NCBI RefSeq assembly: GCF_042648805.1
Contig: NZ_JBHRXZ010000001.1
Location: forward strand, 62,001 to 126,000
Length of the DNA: 64,000 bases
Direction: 5' to 3'
Origin: Azomonas tarimensis
GTDB taxonomy: Bacteria > Pseudomonadota > Gammaproteobacteria > Pseudomonadales > Pseudomonadaceae
The notes under the pieces are model-generated. The model ran no database searches. It was not told the origin of the DNA and worked only from the letters and a program-made list of their open reading frames with translations. The position numbers and the translations under genes are program-made. Of this stretch, positions 35,652 to 48,723 are shown in pieces (within the stretch, counting starts at the first letter, position 1; each line of letters begins with the position of its first letter).

Positions 35652-36508
35652 GAACAGTGACCACCGTTGCCGAGCTGCGCGCAGCGCTGGAAACGGCTCG
35701 GGGTAAAGGGCGATCCGTTGCCCTGGTACCGACCATGGGCAATCTGCACAGCGGCCATATCGCCCTGGTGAAGCGAGCTCGCGACGAGGCCGGGCTGGTG
35801 GTGGCCAGTGTCTTCGTCAATCCCCTGCAATTCGGTGCCAACGAGGATCTGGACAGTTATCCGCGTACGCTGGCGGCCGACCAGGAAAAGCTCCAGTCAG
35901 CCGGGTGTGACCTGCTGTTCGCTCCGACAGTCGAGCAGATGTATCCCCACGGTCAGCAGCAGCTCACCCGTGTCAGTGTGCCGCAAGTTTCCGAAGGCCT
36001 CTGTGGCGGGAGCCGTCCCGGTCATTTCACAGGGGTCGCCACGGTGGTCTGCAAGCTGTTCAACCTGGTGCAGCCGGATGTCGCCGTGTTCGGTCAGAAG
36101 GATTTCCAGCAGTTAGCGGTGATTCGTCGCATGGTCCGCGATCTCGACATCCCGGTACGCCTCATCGGCGAGCCTACCGTGCGTGCCGCGAACGGCCTTG
36201 CGCTCTCATCACGCAATGGCTATCTCAGCGCCGCCGAGCGCGACCTCGCCCCGATCCTCTATCGAGTACTGACGACCCTGGCCGACCAGATCCGTCAGGG
36301 TCGCCGCGACCACGCCGCCCTGCTGGCCGAGGGCCGGGCTTCGATCGAGGCCGCCGGCCTCCAGGTGGATTACCTAGAGTTGCGCGATGCCCTGAGCCTG
36401 GAGACGGCCACCGCCGAGAGCCGCCAACTGGTGCTGCTGGTGGCGGCCTTTATCGGCCGCACGCGCCTGATAGACAACCTTCAGCTGGACCTCGACAGCC
36501 TCGAGTGA
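35648..36508 (+). CDS. panC: Pantothenate synthetase
   Basis: A 286-residue ligase that joins pantoate and beta-alanine via pantoyl-adenylate. VPTMGNLHSGHIALV contains the HIGH motif; FGQKDFQQ and LSSRNGYLS (the KMSKS equivalent) are intact. It is translationally coupled to panB through the ATGA overlap. Confidence 0.96.
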   Translation: MRTVTTVAELRAALETARGKGRSVALVPTMGNLHSGHIALVKRARDEAGLVVASVFVNPLQFGANEDLDSYPRTLAADQEKLQSAGCDLLFAPTVEQMYPHGQQQLTRVSVPQVSEGLCGGSRPGHFTGVATVVCKLFNLVQPDVAVFGQKDFQQLAVIRRMVRDLDIPVRLIGEPTVRAANGLALSSRNGYLSAAERDLAPILYRVLTTLADQIRQGRRDHAALLAEGRASIEAAGLQVDYLELRDALSLETATAESRQLVLLVAAFIGRTRLIDNLQLDLDSLE

Positions 36509-36592
36509 CACCTTGTCGCCCATCGCCTTGCTAGCCCAGCAGGCTTCGGGCACACTTCGCGCGCTTGCGCCACCGAAGAGGAATAACCCGCC

Positions 36593-36973
36593 ATGCACGC
36601 CATCATGCTCAAGGCCAAACTGCACCGCGCCCAGGTGACCCACGCGGTCCTCGACTACGAAGGCTCCTGTGCCATCGATGGCGACTGGCTGGACCTGGCC
36701 GGGATCCGCGAATACGAGCAGATCCAGATCTACAATGTGGATAACGGTGAGCGCTTCACCACCTACGCCATCCGCGGTGAAGAAGGCTCGAGGATCATCT
36801 CGGTCAATGGTGCTGCCGCGCACAAGGCCGGCGTCGGGCATCGCCTGATCATCTGCGCTTATGCCCATTACAGCGAAGCCGAGCTGGCAAGCTTCAAGCC
36901 GCATGTCCTTTACATGGGCGAAGATGGCGGGCTCAGCCACACGAGCAATGCCATCCCGGTGCAGGTCGCCTGA
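36593..36973 (+). CDS. panD: Aspartate 1-decarboxylase (pyruvoyl enzyme)
   Basis: A 126-residue proenzyme that self-cleaves at Gly24-Ser25 (DYEGSC) to form the pyruvoyl group, then makes beta-alanine for PanC. Tyr58 (TTYAIRGE) and the NGAAAH segment are conserved. It completes a panBCD set and is followed by a terminator. Confidence 0.96.
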   Translation: MHAIMLKAKLHRAQVTHAVLDYEGSCAIDGDWLDLAGIREYEQIQIYNVDNGERFTTYAIRGEEGSRIISVNGAAAHKAGVGHRLIICAYAHYSEAELASFKPHVLYMGEDGGLSHTSNAIPVQVA

Positions 36974-36989
36974 GTGCCCCTCGCCGATG

Positions 36990-37015
36990 AAGCCCGGACC
37001 GGTTTCCGGGCTTTT
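36990..37015 (+). terminator. panBCD terminator
   Basis: AAGCCCGGA (36990-36998) pairs with TCCGGGCTT (37004-37012), followed by a T run to 37015. This is a classical intrinsic terminator. Confidence 0.9.
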
Positions 37016-37086
37016 TCATATCGGCGTTCAGTGAAATAGTTGGTAACGTGGAACGCGGAGCACCGGTTCTCGGTCTGAGCAAGGTC

Positions 37087-37109
37087 GACGGCGCCGGGAC
37101 GGCGCCGTC
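37087..37109. other. Hairpin in the panD-pgi gap
   Basis: GACGGCGCC (37087-37095) and GGCGCCGTC (37101-37109) form a perfect 9-bp stem with a 5-base loop, about 140 bases before pgi. There is no T tract after it, so a leader structure is as likely as a terminator. Confidence 0.5.
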
Positions 37110-37250
37110 TTCGCCTCTGGTGAAACCGGAGCGATCCACGCTCCCTGTGGTCAGGACCGACCGCAGGACGTTTCAGCACGATCCGGGCAGGCACCATCGA
37201 CATCGATAGGAACAGGCCCTGGCCCGCTACGCAAAGGAAGCCGCATTCCC

Positions 37251-38919
<1,669 letters not shown>

Positions 38920-38924
<5 letters not shown>

Positions 38925-38953
38925 GGCTCGCTTGCAAGCGAAGCCTCAGCTTT
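38920..38953 (+). terminator. pgi terminator
   Basis: GCTGAGGCT (38920-38928) and AGCCTCAGC (38942-38950) enclose the palindrome CGCTTGCAAGCG, giving a long stem followed by TTTCC. The pgi TGA is inside the left arm. Confidence 0.7.
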
Positions 38954-38992
38954 CCGCTTGCAAGCCGCCGCGCACCGTCTTAGCGTGGCCGC

Positions 38993-39883
38993 ATGCTTCC
39001 TTCCCCCCGCCGCTACATCGAATCCCAGGTGCTGGGCCTGACCGGCCTGGCCTTGGGCGGCATCGATTATGAAAATCCCCGTGGTGAGCCCGGCCTGTTC
39101 GGTCCGGACTCGGTCTGCTGGAAGGTGCATGGCGATTTCAGCTGCATGATGATCGGCGGCATCTCGGCCTTGCTGCTGCAAGCGATGCACCCGCTCGCGC
39201 TGGCAGGCGTCTGGGATCACTCCAACTTCCGCGAAGACCTGCTCGGCAGGTTGCGCCGCACCGGCCAGTTCATAGCCGCCACCACCTACGGAACCGAAGC
39301 CGACGCCGCACGGCTGATCGAACGAGTCAAACTGATCCACTGTCATGTGACGGGGTTTGCCCCGGATGGCCGACCTTACGCGGCCTCCGACCCTGCACTG
39401 CTGACCTGGATCCACGTGGCCGAGGTGAGCAGTTTTCTCAACGCCCATCTGCGTTACCTCAATCCACGCCTGCCGGAGCCTGACCAGGATCGCTACTTTG
39501 AGGAAACCGCCCGGGTTGCCGAACGCCTGGGTGCCCGCGACATTCCGCGCAGCCGTCGGGAAGTGGCCGAGTATTTCGAGGGCATGCGCCCGGCGCTGTG
39601 CTGTGACGAGCGCACCCGCGAACTGGTGTGCATCCTCATGGAGGCGCCTGCGCCTTCCCCGCAAACCCGTCCATTCGGGATGCTGTTGCGCCACGCCGGC
39701 GTCGACCTGTTACCCGACTGGGCCGCTCGGGAGCTGGACCTGAGCAAGAGCGCACTGGAGTCGCGCCTGATCCGCGCCGGCGTCAGGAGTTGCACGCCGG
39801 TGCTGCGCTGGGCCGTGCGCAACGGCTCGGTGCACCGCGCCAGACGCCGCATGGGATTACCGGAGAGACAGCCGCTCGATTGA
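38993..39883 (+). CDS. Oxygenase MpaB family protein (DUF2236)
   Basis: A 296-residue all-helical protein of the DUF2236 family, which includes the rubber oxygenase Lcp and the fungal MpaB oxygenase. LLLQAMHPLALAGV holds the conserved HP; TTYGT and HVTGFAPDGRPY with TWIHVAEVSSF (conserved His) follow. These histidines could bind haem or a metal. There is no signal peptide, so it should be cytoplasmic or membrane-associated. The substrate is unknown. It lies between pgi and pnp, where P. aeruginosa carries other genes as I recall. Confidence 0.82.
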   Translation: MLPSPRRYIESQVLGLTGLALGGIDYENPRGEPGLFGPDSVCWKVHGDFSCMMIGGISALLLQAMHPLALAGVWDHSNFREDLLGRLRRTGQFIAATTYGTEADAARLIERVKLIHCHVTGFAPDGRPYAASDPALLTWIHVAEVSSFLNAHLRYLNPRLPEPDQDRYFEETARVAERLGARDIPRSRREVAEYFEGMRPALCCDERTRELVCILMEAPAPSPQTRPFGMLLRHAGVDLLPDWAARELDLSKSALESRLIRAGVRSCTPVLRWAVRNGSVHRARRRMGLPERQPLD

Positions 39884-39985
39884 GAGCGAACACCAACCGG
39901 ACATGCGTCAGGACTGGCTGAGCCCGATGAGTCCCGGAGACAGGCAATGCACCGCTGAGCCCCACCCCCTGGAGCATGACAAGGC

Positions 39986-40022
39986 CAAAAAAACCCCCGC
40001 CCGGACCGGCCGGACGGGGGCT
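39986..40022 (-). terminator. Terminator of the BON gene
   Basis: On the minus strand GAGCCCCCGTCCGG pairs with CCGGGCGGGGG, followed by seven Ts. It lies 16 bases after the BON gene stop. Confidence 0.85.
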
Positions 40023-40037
40023 CGTACAACGCCTTGG

Positions 40038-40346
40038 TCAGTTGAGGGTTTCGAGACCGTCAGCCATCACATCGCGAACCCCATCTACCGAGCGGGCCTC
40101 GGCAATTGCAGCTTCCTTTTCAGCTTCGCTGGCCACGGTGCCAGACAGCGATACCACACCGTCGACTGTCTCTACGGTGATGTCCATGCCCGGAGTCGAG
40201 CCTTCAGTCAGCAGGGCGGTCTTGACCTTGGTGGTGATCCAGGTGTCGGAGCCGGCGTCACCGGCATCAGCGAAAGCGGCACCAGCCAGGGGCAGGCTCA
40301 GTGCAGCGGTGATTACGGCGGCAGTCATGGATTTGCGCATTTTCAT
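40038..40346 (-). CDS. BON domain periplasmic protein
   Basis: A 102-residue OsmY-like protein with a signal peptide (residues 1-26, ending AGAAFA) and one BON domain (WITTKVKTALLTEG to DVMADG). OsmY proteins have two BON domains; this one has one. Such proteins protect the envelope under osmotic stress. AGGAG lies 8 bases before the ATG. The 250 bases upstream are AT-richer and probably hold its promoter. Confidence 0.88.
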   Translation of the reverse strand: MKMRKSMTAAVITAALSLPLAGAAFADAGDAGSDTWITTKVKTALLTEGSTPGMDITVETVDGVVSLSGTVASEAEKEAAIAEARSVDGVRDVMADGLETLN

Positions 40347-40555
40347 GGTGAGCTCCTCTTCATTTTCTCTTCAAAATAGACCACTGGTCGATTTACTAAT
40401 TCAGAGCAACTCGGATGCCAACTTCTACAAGATCTTAAAACCATTAAAAATCAGGAAGTTATGACAAAAACCCCACCTCGGGGCAATGCGTTCTGCATGA
40501 GTGGCGGAAGAAGTAGTATGCAAGTTGCATAACCTGCCCCTGCTTGGAGAGAGGC

Positions 40556-40578
40556 AAAAAAAGGGCCCGAACGGGCCC
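40556..40578 (-). terminator. pnp terminator
   Basis: GGGCCCGTTCGGGCCC (minus strand) is followed by seven Ts (plus-strand A run 40556-40562), 19 bases after the pnp stop. It closes the rimP-to-pnp operon. Confidence 0.9.
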
Positions 40579-40596
40579 CTTTCTTCATTGCGGTGT

Positions 40597-42705
40597 TCAG
40601 ACGCCCGAGGCTTCAGCCGCCGCAACGTCCTTGATCGACAGCTTGATGCGGCCGCGGTTATCCACGTCCAGCACCAGTACCTTGACCTCTTCGCCTTCCT
40701 TGAGCACATCGGTGACCTTCTCGATGCGCTGTTCGCTGATCTGCGAAATGTGCACCAGGCCGTCCTTGCCCGGCAGGATGTTGACGAAGGCACCGAAATC
40801 CACGATCCGCTCGACCCGACCCAGGTAGATCTTGCCGATCTCCGCCTCGGCGGTGATCGCCAGTACCCGCTGCTTGGCTGCTTCGGCGGCTTCCTTGGTT
40901 TCGCCGAAGATTTTCACCGCGCCGCTGTCATCGATGTCGATCGAAGCCTTGGTCTCTTCACAGATCGAACGGATGGTAGCGCCGCCCTTGCCAATGACGT
41001 CGCGGATCTTGTCGGAGTCGATCTTCATCGCCAGCATGGTCGGCGCGTTGGCCGACAGTTCAGCGCGCGACTGCCCGATCACGGCATTCATCTGACCCAG
41101 GATGTTCATGCGCGCTTCGAGCGCCTGATCCAGGGCAATCTCCATGATTTCTTCGGTGATGCCTTGGATCTTGATATCCATCTGCAGGGCAGTGATGCCA
41201 CCGGCGGTGCCGGCCACCTTGAAGTCCATGTCACCCAGGTGGTCCTCGTCACCCAGGATGTCGGTCAGGACCGCGAACTTGTCGCCTTCCTTGACCAGGC
41301 CCATGGCGATACCTGCCACCGGTGCCCTCATGGGAACACCGGCGTCCATCAGAGCCAGCGAGGCGCCACAAACCGAGGCCATGGAGCTCGAGCCGTTGGA
41401 TTCGGTGATTTCCGAGACCACGCGGATGCTATAGGGGAAGGCATCATCCTTCGGCAGCATGGCCTGCACGCCACGACGCGCCAGGCGTCCATGACCGATC
41501 TCGCGACGACCGGCACCGCCCATGCGACCGCACTCACCCACCGAGAACGGCGGGAAGTTGTAGTGCAGCATGAAGCTGTCCTTGCGTTCGCCTTCGAGGG
41601 TATCGAGCAACTGGGCGTCGCGCGCAGTACCCAGAGTAGCCACTACCAGCGCCTGGGTTTCACCACGGGTGAACAGCGCCGAACCGTGAGTCTTGGGCAG
41701 CACACCCACTTCGATCTTAAGCGGGCGCACGGTGCGGGTGTCGCGACCATCGATGCGCGGCTTGCCGTTGACGATGTTCTCGCGAACGATGCGGTATTCG
41801 ATCTCGCCAAAGGCATCCTTCACCTCACTGGCAGACGGCTGACCCTCGCCTTCACCAGCGAGCTTAGCTACCACCTGCTCGCGGAGCTCGTCCAGGCGCG
41901 CATAGCGATCCTGCTTGATAGTGATGGTATAGGCGTCGGACATCGCCTCGCCGAATTCGCCACGGATGGCTTCGAGCAGCGAGGTGTTTTCCGGGGCCGG
42001 CTCCCAGTTCCAGGCCGGCTTGCCTGCTTCGGCAGCGAATTCCTTGATGGCCTGGATAACGGTCTGGAACTCTTCATGGGCGAAGAGCACGCCGCCGAGC
42101 ATCTGGTCTTCGGTGAGCTCTTCGGCTTCCGACTCGACCATCAACACGGCCGATTCGGTGCCGGCTACCACCATGTCCAGGCGCGATGCCTTGAGCTGCT
42201 CGTAGGTGGGGTTCAGCAGGTAACCGGTTTCCTCGTGGAAGCCGACACGGGCCGCGCCGATCGGGCCGCTGAACGGGATGCCGGACACGGCCAGCGCGGC
42301 CGAGGTGCCGATCATCGCAGCGATGTCCGGGTCGGTCTTCTTGCTGGTGGAAACCACGGTGCAGACGACCTGGACTTCATTCATGAAGCCTTCGGCGAAC
42401 AACGGGCGGATCGGCCGGTCGATCAGACGCGAGGTCAGGGTTTCCTTCTCCGAAGGACGGCCCTCACGCTTGAAGAAGCCACCCGGGATGCGTCCGGCGG
42501 CGTAGGTCTTTTCCTGGTAGTGCACTGACAGCGGGAAGAAGCCCTTGCCCGGGTCGGCCTGCTTGGCACCAACGACGGTGACCAGCACGCTCACGTCGTC
42601 ATCGACGGAGACCAGTACGGCACCCGAAGCCTGGCGTGCGATGCGCCCCGTCTCGAGGGTGATGGTCGACTGACCGAACTTGAATTGCTTGATTACCGGA
42701 TTCAC
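40597..42705 (-). CDS. pnp: Polynucleotide phosphorylase
   Basis: A 702-residue 3'-5' phosphorolytic exonuclease. Two RNase PH domains flank a helical domain, followed by KH (about residues 555-615, IRDVIGKGGATIRSI) and S1 (about 622-690, GKIYLGRVERIVDFGAFV). It starts at GTG, 8 bases after AGAAGG. With RNase E it degrades mRNA, and in other bacteria it represses its own leader after RNase III cleavage. A long open frame on the opposite strand is a composition artefact. Confidence 0.97.
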   Translation of the reverse strand: MNPVIKQFKFGQSTITLETGRIARQASGAVLVSVDDDVSVLVTVVGAKQADPGKGFFPLSVHYQEKTYAAGRIPGGFFKREGRPSEKETLTSRLIDRPIRPLFAEGFMNEVQVVCTVVSTSKKTDPDIAAMIGTSAALAVSGIPFSGPIGAARVGFHEETGYLLNPTYEQLKASRLDMVVAGTESAVLMVESEAEELTEDQMLGGVLFAHEEFQTVIQAIKEFAAEAGKPAWNWEPAPENTSLLEAIRGEFGEAMSDAYTITIKQDRYARLDELREQVVAKLAGEGEGQPSASEVKDAFGEIEYRIVRENIVNGKPRIDGRDTRTVRPLKIEVGVLPKTHGSALFTRGETQALVVATLGTARDAQLLDTLEGERKDSFMLHYNFPPFSVGECGRMGGAGRREIGHGRLARRGVQAMLPKDDAFPYSIRVVSEITESNGSSSMASVCGASLALMDAGVPMRAPVAGIAMGLVKEGDKFAVLTDILGDEDHLGDMDFKVAGTAGGITALQMDIKIQGITEEIMEIALDQALEARMNILGQMNAVIGQSRAELSANAPTMLAMKIDSDKIRDVIGKGGATIRSICEETKASIDIDDSGAVKIFGETKEAAEAAKQRVLAITAEAEIGKIYLGRVERIVDFGAFVNILPGKDGLVHISQISEQRIEKVTDVLKEGEEVKVLVLDVDNRGRIKLSIKDVAAAEASGV

Positions 42706-42788
42706 GGTTTTTCCTTCTCTTTGTTGCCTTTGGGAAATCGGATGAACCGGCGGGACTCGGACCCGAACCGATCCTTCACAAAGCTAAA

Positions 42789-42855
42789 AGCTGGAAGCCA
42801 AAGCAGAAAACCCTGAGGTTCTCCGCTTCGGACTTCCAGCTTCTGGCTTCCAGCT
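42789..42855. repeat. Intergenic dyad between rpsO and pnp
   Basis: AGCTGGAAGCC (42789-42799) and GGCTTCCAGCT (42845-42855) form an 11-base inverted repeat, with a second TTCCAGC copy at 42834-42840. The heptad pattern (AGCTGGA-AGCCAAA) links it to the other gene-spacing repeats in the window. It lies where the rpsO-pnp mRNA of other bacteria is processed. Confidence 0.6.
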
Positions 42856-42865
42856 AGCTTGCGTC

Positions 42866-43135
42866 TTAGCGACGCAGCCCCAGACGACCGATCAGGGTGC
42901 TGTAACGAGTGGTGTCCTTGCCTTTCAGGTAGTCCAGCAGCTTGCGGCGCTGGTTGACCATGCGGATCAGGCCGCGGCGGGAATGGTGATCCTTGCCGTT
43001 GGCCTTGAAGTGGCCTTGCAGCTTGTTGATGTTGTGGGTCAACAGCGCAACCTGCACTTCGGGCGAACCGGTGTCGCCTTCGGCCTGCTTGTACTCGTTA
43101 ACGATCTGGGCTTTTTCTTCAACGCTGAGTGCCAT
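42866..43135 (-). CDS. rpsO: 30S ribosomal protein S15
   Basis: The 89-residue S15 binds the 16S rRNA central domain. The sequence (ALSVEEKAQIVNEYKQ, GDTGSPEVQVALLT, HHSRRGLIRMVNQRRKLLDYLK) is canonical. The ATG at 43135 matches the normal length; an upstream open extension is not real. Confidence 0.98.
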   Translation of the reverse strand: MALSVEEKAQIVNEYKQAEGDTGSPEVQVALLTHNINKLQGHFKANGKDHHSRRGLIRMVNQRRKLLDYLKGKDTTRYSTLIGRLGLRR

Positions 43136-43246
43136 GATGGGCTCCTTCAATGAACAGGCCGGGATAATCCCGTGTAAGTAAGGAGGTATGACCGTGCCTG
43201 CCAACAGCCACCCTCGAAACGCCGTACCAGGGCACGGCGCCATCGG

Positions 43247-44164
43247 TCATTCCGACCGAATCAGACGACGCGGAGCGACCCGCCCGTCATCGCTCACTTC
43301 ACCGATACCAATGAAGCGACCGTTGTGATCAATGACCCGCAACATGCCGAACTTTGGAGCCTCTGGTGCCCATACCGGCTGTCCGTGCAGCCAGTAATAG
43401 GCGGTGTGCTCCGACAGCCGGATCAGCGGCCAATGCTCCAGCCCACTGTCGACTGGCTGTAGAAAGCGATCCAGCGCCTCTGCACCACCCTCGGCATGGG
43501 CCTGCTCGAGTGCTTCGAGAGACACCGCCTGGCCCAATCCGAAGGGACCGGCCTGGGTTCGCCGCAGTTCCGCCACATGGGCACCGCAGCCAAGCGTCTG
43601 GCCGATGTCCTCCACCAGGGTCCGCACATAGGTGCCCTTGCTGCAGGCCACTGCGAGCCGCGCGCGGTCACCCTCGAGCTCGAGCAGATCCAGGCGCGCA
43701 ATGGTAACAGAACGCGCCTCGCGCTCCACTACTTCTCCGGCCCGGGCCAACTTGTACAGCGGCTGCCCATCGCGCTTGAGCGCCGAATACATCGGAGGGA
43801 TCTGCTGGATGTTCCCTCGGAAACGGCCAAGCGCATCGCTCAACTGCTCCTCACCGACAGCGACAGGCCGACGCTCGATCACCTCGCCTTCGGCATCGCC
43901 GGTGGTGGTGGTGACACCAAGCTGAGCACAGGTCTCATAGCCCTTGTCGGCATCGAGCAGATACTGGGAAAACTTGGTCGCCTCGCCAAAACACAGCGGC
44001 AGCACACCCGTAGCCAACGGATCGAGGCTACCGGTATGCCCGGCCTTTTCGGCGTTGAGCAGCCAGCGCACCTTCTGCAGGGCGGCGTTGGACGTCAACC
44101 CACGGGGCTTGTCCAGCACCAGGATGCCGTCCACCTTGCGGCGAATACGCTTCACTTGTGCCAC
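43247..44164 (-). CDS. truB: tRNA pseudouridine(55) synthase
   Basis: A 305-residue TruB making pseudouridine 55 in the T loop of tRNAs. The catalytic Asp48 is in GSLDPLATGVLPL, with the DKP (residues 18-20) and KGTYVR motifs, and a PUA-like C-terminal part. It begins at GTG three bases after the rbfA stop, so it is translationally coupled. Confidence 0.96.
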   Translation of the reverse strand: MAQVKRIRRKVDGILVLDKPRGLTSNAALQKVRWLLNAEKAGHTGSLDPLATGVLPLCFGEATKFSQYLLDADKGYETCAQLGVTTTTGDAEGEVIERRPVAVGEEQLSDALGRFRGNIQQIPPMYSALKRDGQPLYKLARAGEVVEREARSVTIARLDLLELEGDRARLAVACSKGTYVRTLVEDIGQTLGCGAHVAELRRTQAGPFGLGQAVSLEALEQAHAEGGAEALDRFLQPVDSGLEHWPLIRLSEHTAYYWLHGQPVWAPEAPKFGMLRVIDHNGRFIGIGEVSDDGRVAPRRLIRSE

Positions 44165-44167
44165 GCG

Positions 44168-44545
44168 TTACTCCTCGGAAGGGTCCTGGTGCTTGCGGTC
44201 TTCGGCCACGGCACGCTCGATCAGCGCGGTCAGTTCAGCACCGCGCCGCACGCTGGCGTCATAGAGAAAATGCAGTTGCGGCACGGTGCGCACCTTCATC
44301 CCCTTGCCCAACTGCATGCGCAGGAAACCGGCGGCGTCCTGCAATACATCCAGGCTGCGCTGGAAATCATCCTGCCCCATGACAGTCAGATAGACCTTCG
44401 CATGGGACAGGTCACGACTGACATCCACCGAGGTGATGGTGACCATGCCCAGCCGCGGATCCTTGATCTCACGCTGGATCAGCATCGCCAACTCGCGCTG
44501 GATCTGGTCACCGATACGTTGGGTACGGCTGTATTCTTTGGCCAT
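44168..44545 (-). CDS. rbfA: Ribosome-binding factor A
   Basis: A 125-residue KH-fold factor for 16S rRNA 5'-end maturation and cold adaptation (KEYSRTQRIGDQIQRELA, VDVSRDLSHAKVYLT). Its ribosome site GAGG (plus-strand 44553-44556) is 7 bases from the ATG and directly abuts a six-fold TTGCAGC repeat, which could alter its translation. Confidence 0.96.
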   Translation of the reverse strand: MAKEYSRTQRIGDQIQRELAMLIQREIKDPRLGMVTITSVDVSRDLSHAKVYLTVMGQDDFQRSLDVLQDAAGFLRMQLGKGMKVRTVPQLHFLYDASVRRGAELTALIERAVAEDRKHQDPSEE

Positions 44546-44559
44546 AGATCTGCCTCAAA

Positions 44560-44601
44560 GCTGCAAGCTGCAAGCTGCAAGCTGCAAGCTGCAAGCTGCA
44601 A
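44560..44601. repeat. Heptamer tandem repeat (GCTGCAA)6
   Basis: Six perfect copies of the 7-mer GCTGCAA (minus strand TTGCAGC) lie in the infB-rbfA gap. They end just before the TTGAGGC heptad that supplies the rbfA ribosome site. It is a simple tandem repeat that may vary in copy number. Confidence 0.95.
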
Positions 44602-44693
44602 GCTTGAAATTCGGGCGGCCGCAAAGCTAAACGGCAAGTTCGATCAGCGACGAATCGCCTGTCGAACTTGCCGTTGACGCCTTGCCGCTGCGA

Positions 44694-47180
<2,487 letters not shown>

Positions 47181-47201
47181 GCATTCTTCTCCTCGGGCCG
47201 C

Positions 47202-48683
47202 TTACTCGAACCAATGGGCTCGGGCAGCCATGATCAACTTGCCGGCACGTTCTTCGTCGATGCCATCCACTTCAAGCAGGTCGTCGATCGACTGCTCCGC
47301 CAGGTCTTCGCGGGTGACGACACCGCGTATCGCCAGTTCGACCGCCAGCTCCTTGTCCATGCCTTCCAGCGCGAGCAGGTCTTCTGCCGGCTGGGCGTCG
47401 GCCAATTTTTCTTCGGTTGCGATCGCCTTGGTCAACAGACGGTCCTTGGCCCGCGCTCTGAGTTCGTTGACGATGTCCTCGTCGAAACCTTCGATGCCGA
47501 GCATTTCCTCCATCGGGACGTAGGCAATTTCCTCCAGCGTCGTGAAGCCCTCGTCGACCAGGGCCTCGGCCAACTCCTCGTCGACCTCCAGCTCCTCGAC
47601 GAAGCGCTGCATGATGTCGCCGGTTTCCTTTTCCTGCTTGGCCTGGATGTCGGACTCGGTCATGACGTTCAGCGTCCAGCCGGTCAGCTGGCTGGCCAGG
47701 CGAACGTTCTGGCCACCACGACCGATGGCCTGGGCCAGGTTGTCTTCGGCGACGGCGATATCCATGGCGTGAGCGTCTTCGTCGACGATGATCGCCGCAA
47801 CCTCCGCCGGTGCCATGGCGTTGATGACGAACTGCGCCGGGTTATCGTCCCACAGGACGATATCCACTCGTTCACCGCCGATCTCGCCCGATACAGCTTG
47901 GACTCGCGAACCACGCATGCCGATGCACGCACCCTGCGGATCGATTCGCTTGTCTTTCGAGCGCACGCCAATCTTGGCCCGCGAACCGGGATCACGCGAA
48001 GCCGCCATGACTTCGATAAGACCCTCGGCAATCTCCGGGACCTCGATGCGGAACAGTTCGATGAGCATCTGTGGCGCGGTGCGCGACAGGATCAGTTGCG
48101 GACCGCGGTTCTCGCTGCGAATTTCCTTGAGCAGGGCGCGCATGCGGGTACCCACCCGGAAAGTCTCGCGAGGAATGATGTCTTCGCGAGCCAGCAGCGC
48201 CTCGGCATTGTTGCCCAGATCGACGATCACATTGTCCCGGGTCACTTTCTTCACTGTGCCGGAGATGATCTCGCCGACGCGATCGCGGTAAGCATCAACC
48301 ACCTGCGCGCGCTCGGCCTCGCGGACTTTCTGCACGATGACCTGCTTGGCGGTTTGTGCCGCGATGCGACCGAATTCGATGGACTCGATCTTTTCTTCGA
48401 TCACCGCGCCCACTTCGATGCCGGGGTGCTGCTCCTGGGCATCCTCGACAGTGATCTCCGCCGACGGATTCTGATACATGATGTCTTCAACCACGGTCCA
48501 GCGGCGGAAGGTCTCGTAGCTGCCACTGACGCGATTGATCTCGACCCGCAGGTCGACCTCGTCGTCGTAACGTTTCTTGGTTGCCGTGGCCAGCGCGGTT
48601 TCCAGCGCTTCGAATATTACTCCAGGCGGCACGCCTTTCTCATTGGAAACCGACTCAACTACCAGCAGTACTTCTTTGCTCAT
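47202..48683 (-). CDS. nusA: Transcription termination/antitermination factor NusA
   Basis: A 493-residue NusA that binds RNA polymerase and affects pausing, termination and antitermination. The N-terminal domain, an S1 domain (GTVKKVTRDNVIVDLGNNAEALL), two KH domains (GACIGMRGSRVQAV, GRGGQNVRLASQLTG) and two acidic C-terminal repeats (DEELAEALVDEGFTTLEEIA and related) are present as in E. coli. Confidence 0.97.
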   Translation of the reverse strand: MSKEVLLVVESVSNEKGVPPGVIFEALETALATATKKRYDDEVDLRVEINRVSGSYETFRRWTVVEDIMYQNPSAEITVEDAQEQHPGIEVGAVIEEKIESIEFGRIAAQTAKQVIVQKVREAERAQVVDAYRDRVGEIISGTVKKVTRDNVIVDLGNNAEALLAREDIIPRETFRVGTRMRALLKEIRSENRGPQLILSRTAPQMLIELFRIEVPEIAEGLIEVMAASRDPGSRAKIGVRSKDKRIDPQGACIGMRGSRVQAVSGEIGGERVDIVLWDDNPAQFVINAMAPAEVAAIIVDEDAHAMDIAVAEDNLAQAIGRGGQNVRLASQLTGWTLNVMTESDIQAKQEKETGDIMQRFVEELEVDEELAEALVDEGFTTLEEIAYVPMEEMLGIEGFDEDIVNELRARAKDRLLTKAIATEEKLADAQPAEDLLALEGMDKELAVELAIRGVVTREDLAEQSIDDLLEVDGIDEERAGKLIMAARAHWFE

Positions 48684-48723
48684 CGAACGCCTCGCCTATT
48701 GCAGTCCCTTTAAGACCCGCAAT

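Noticed and set aside
40501..42528. A 675-codon + strand frame opposite pnp
   Set aside because: Antisense shadow of pnp: rich in His/Asp/Gly/Leu as expected from reversed codons, no domain, no ribosome site.
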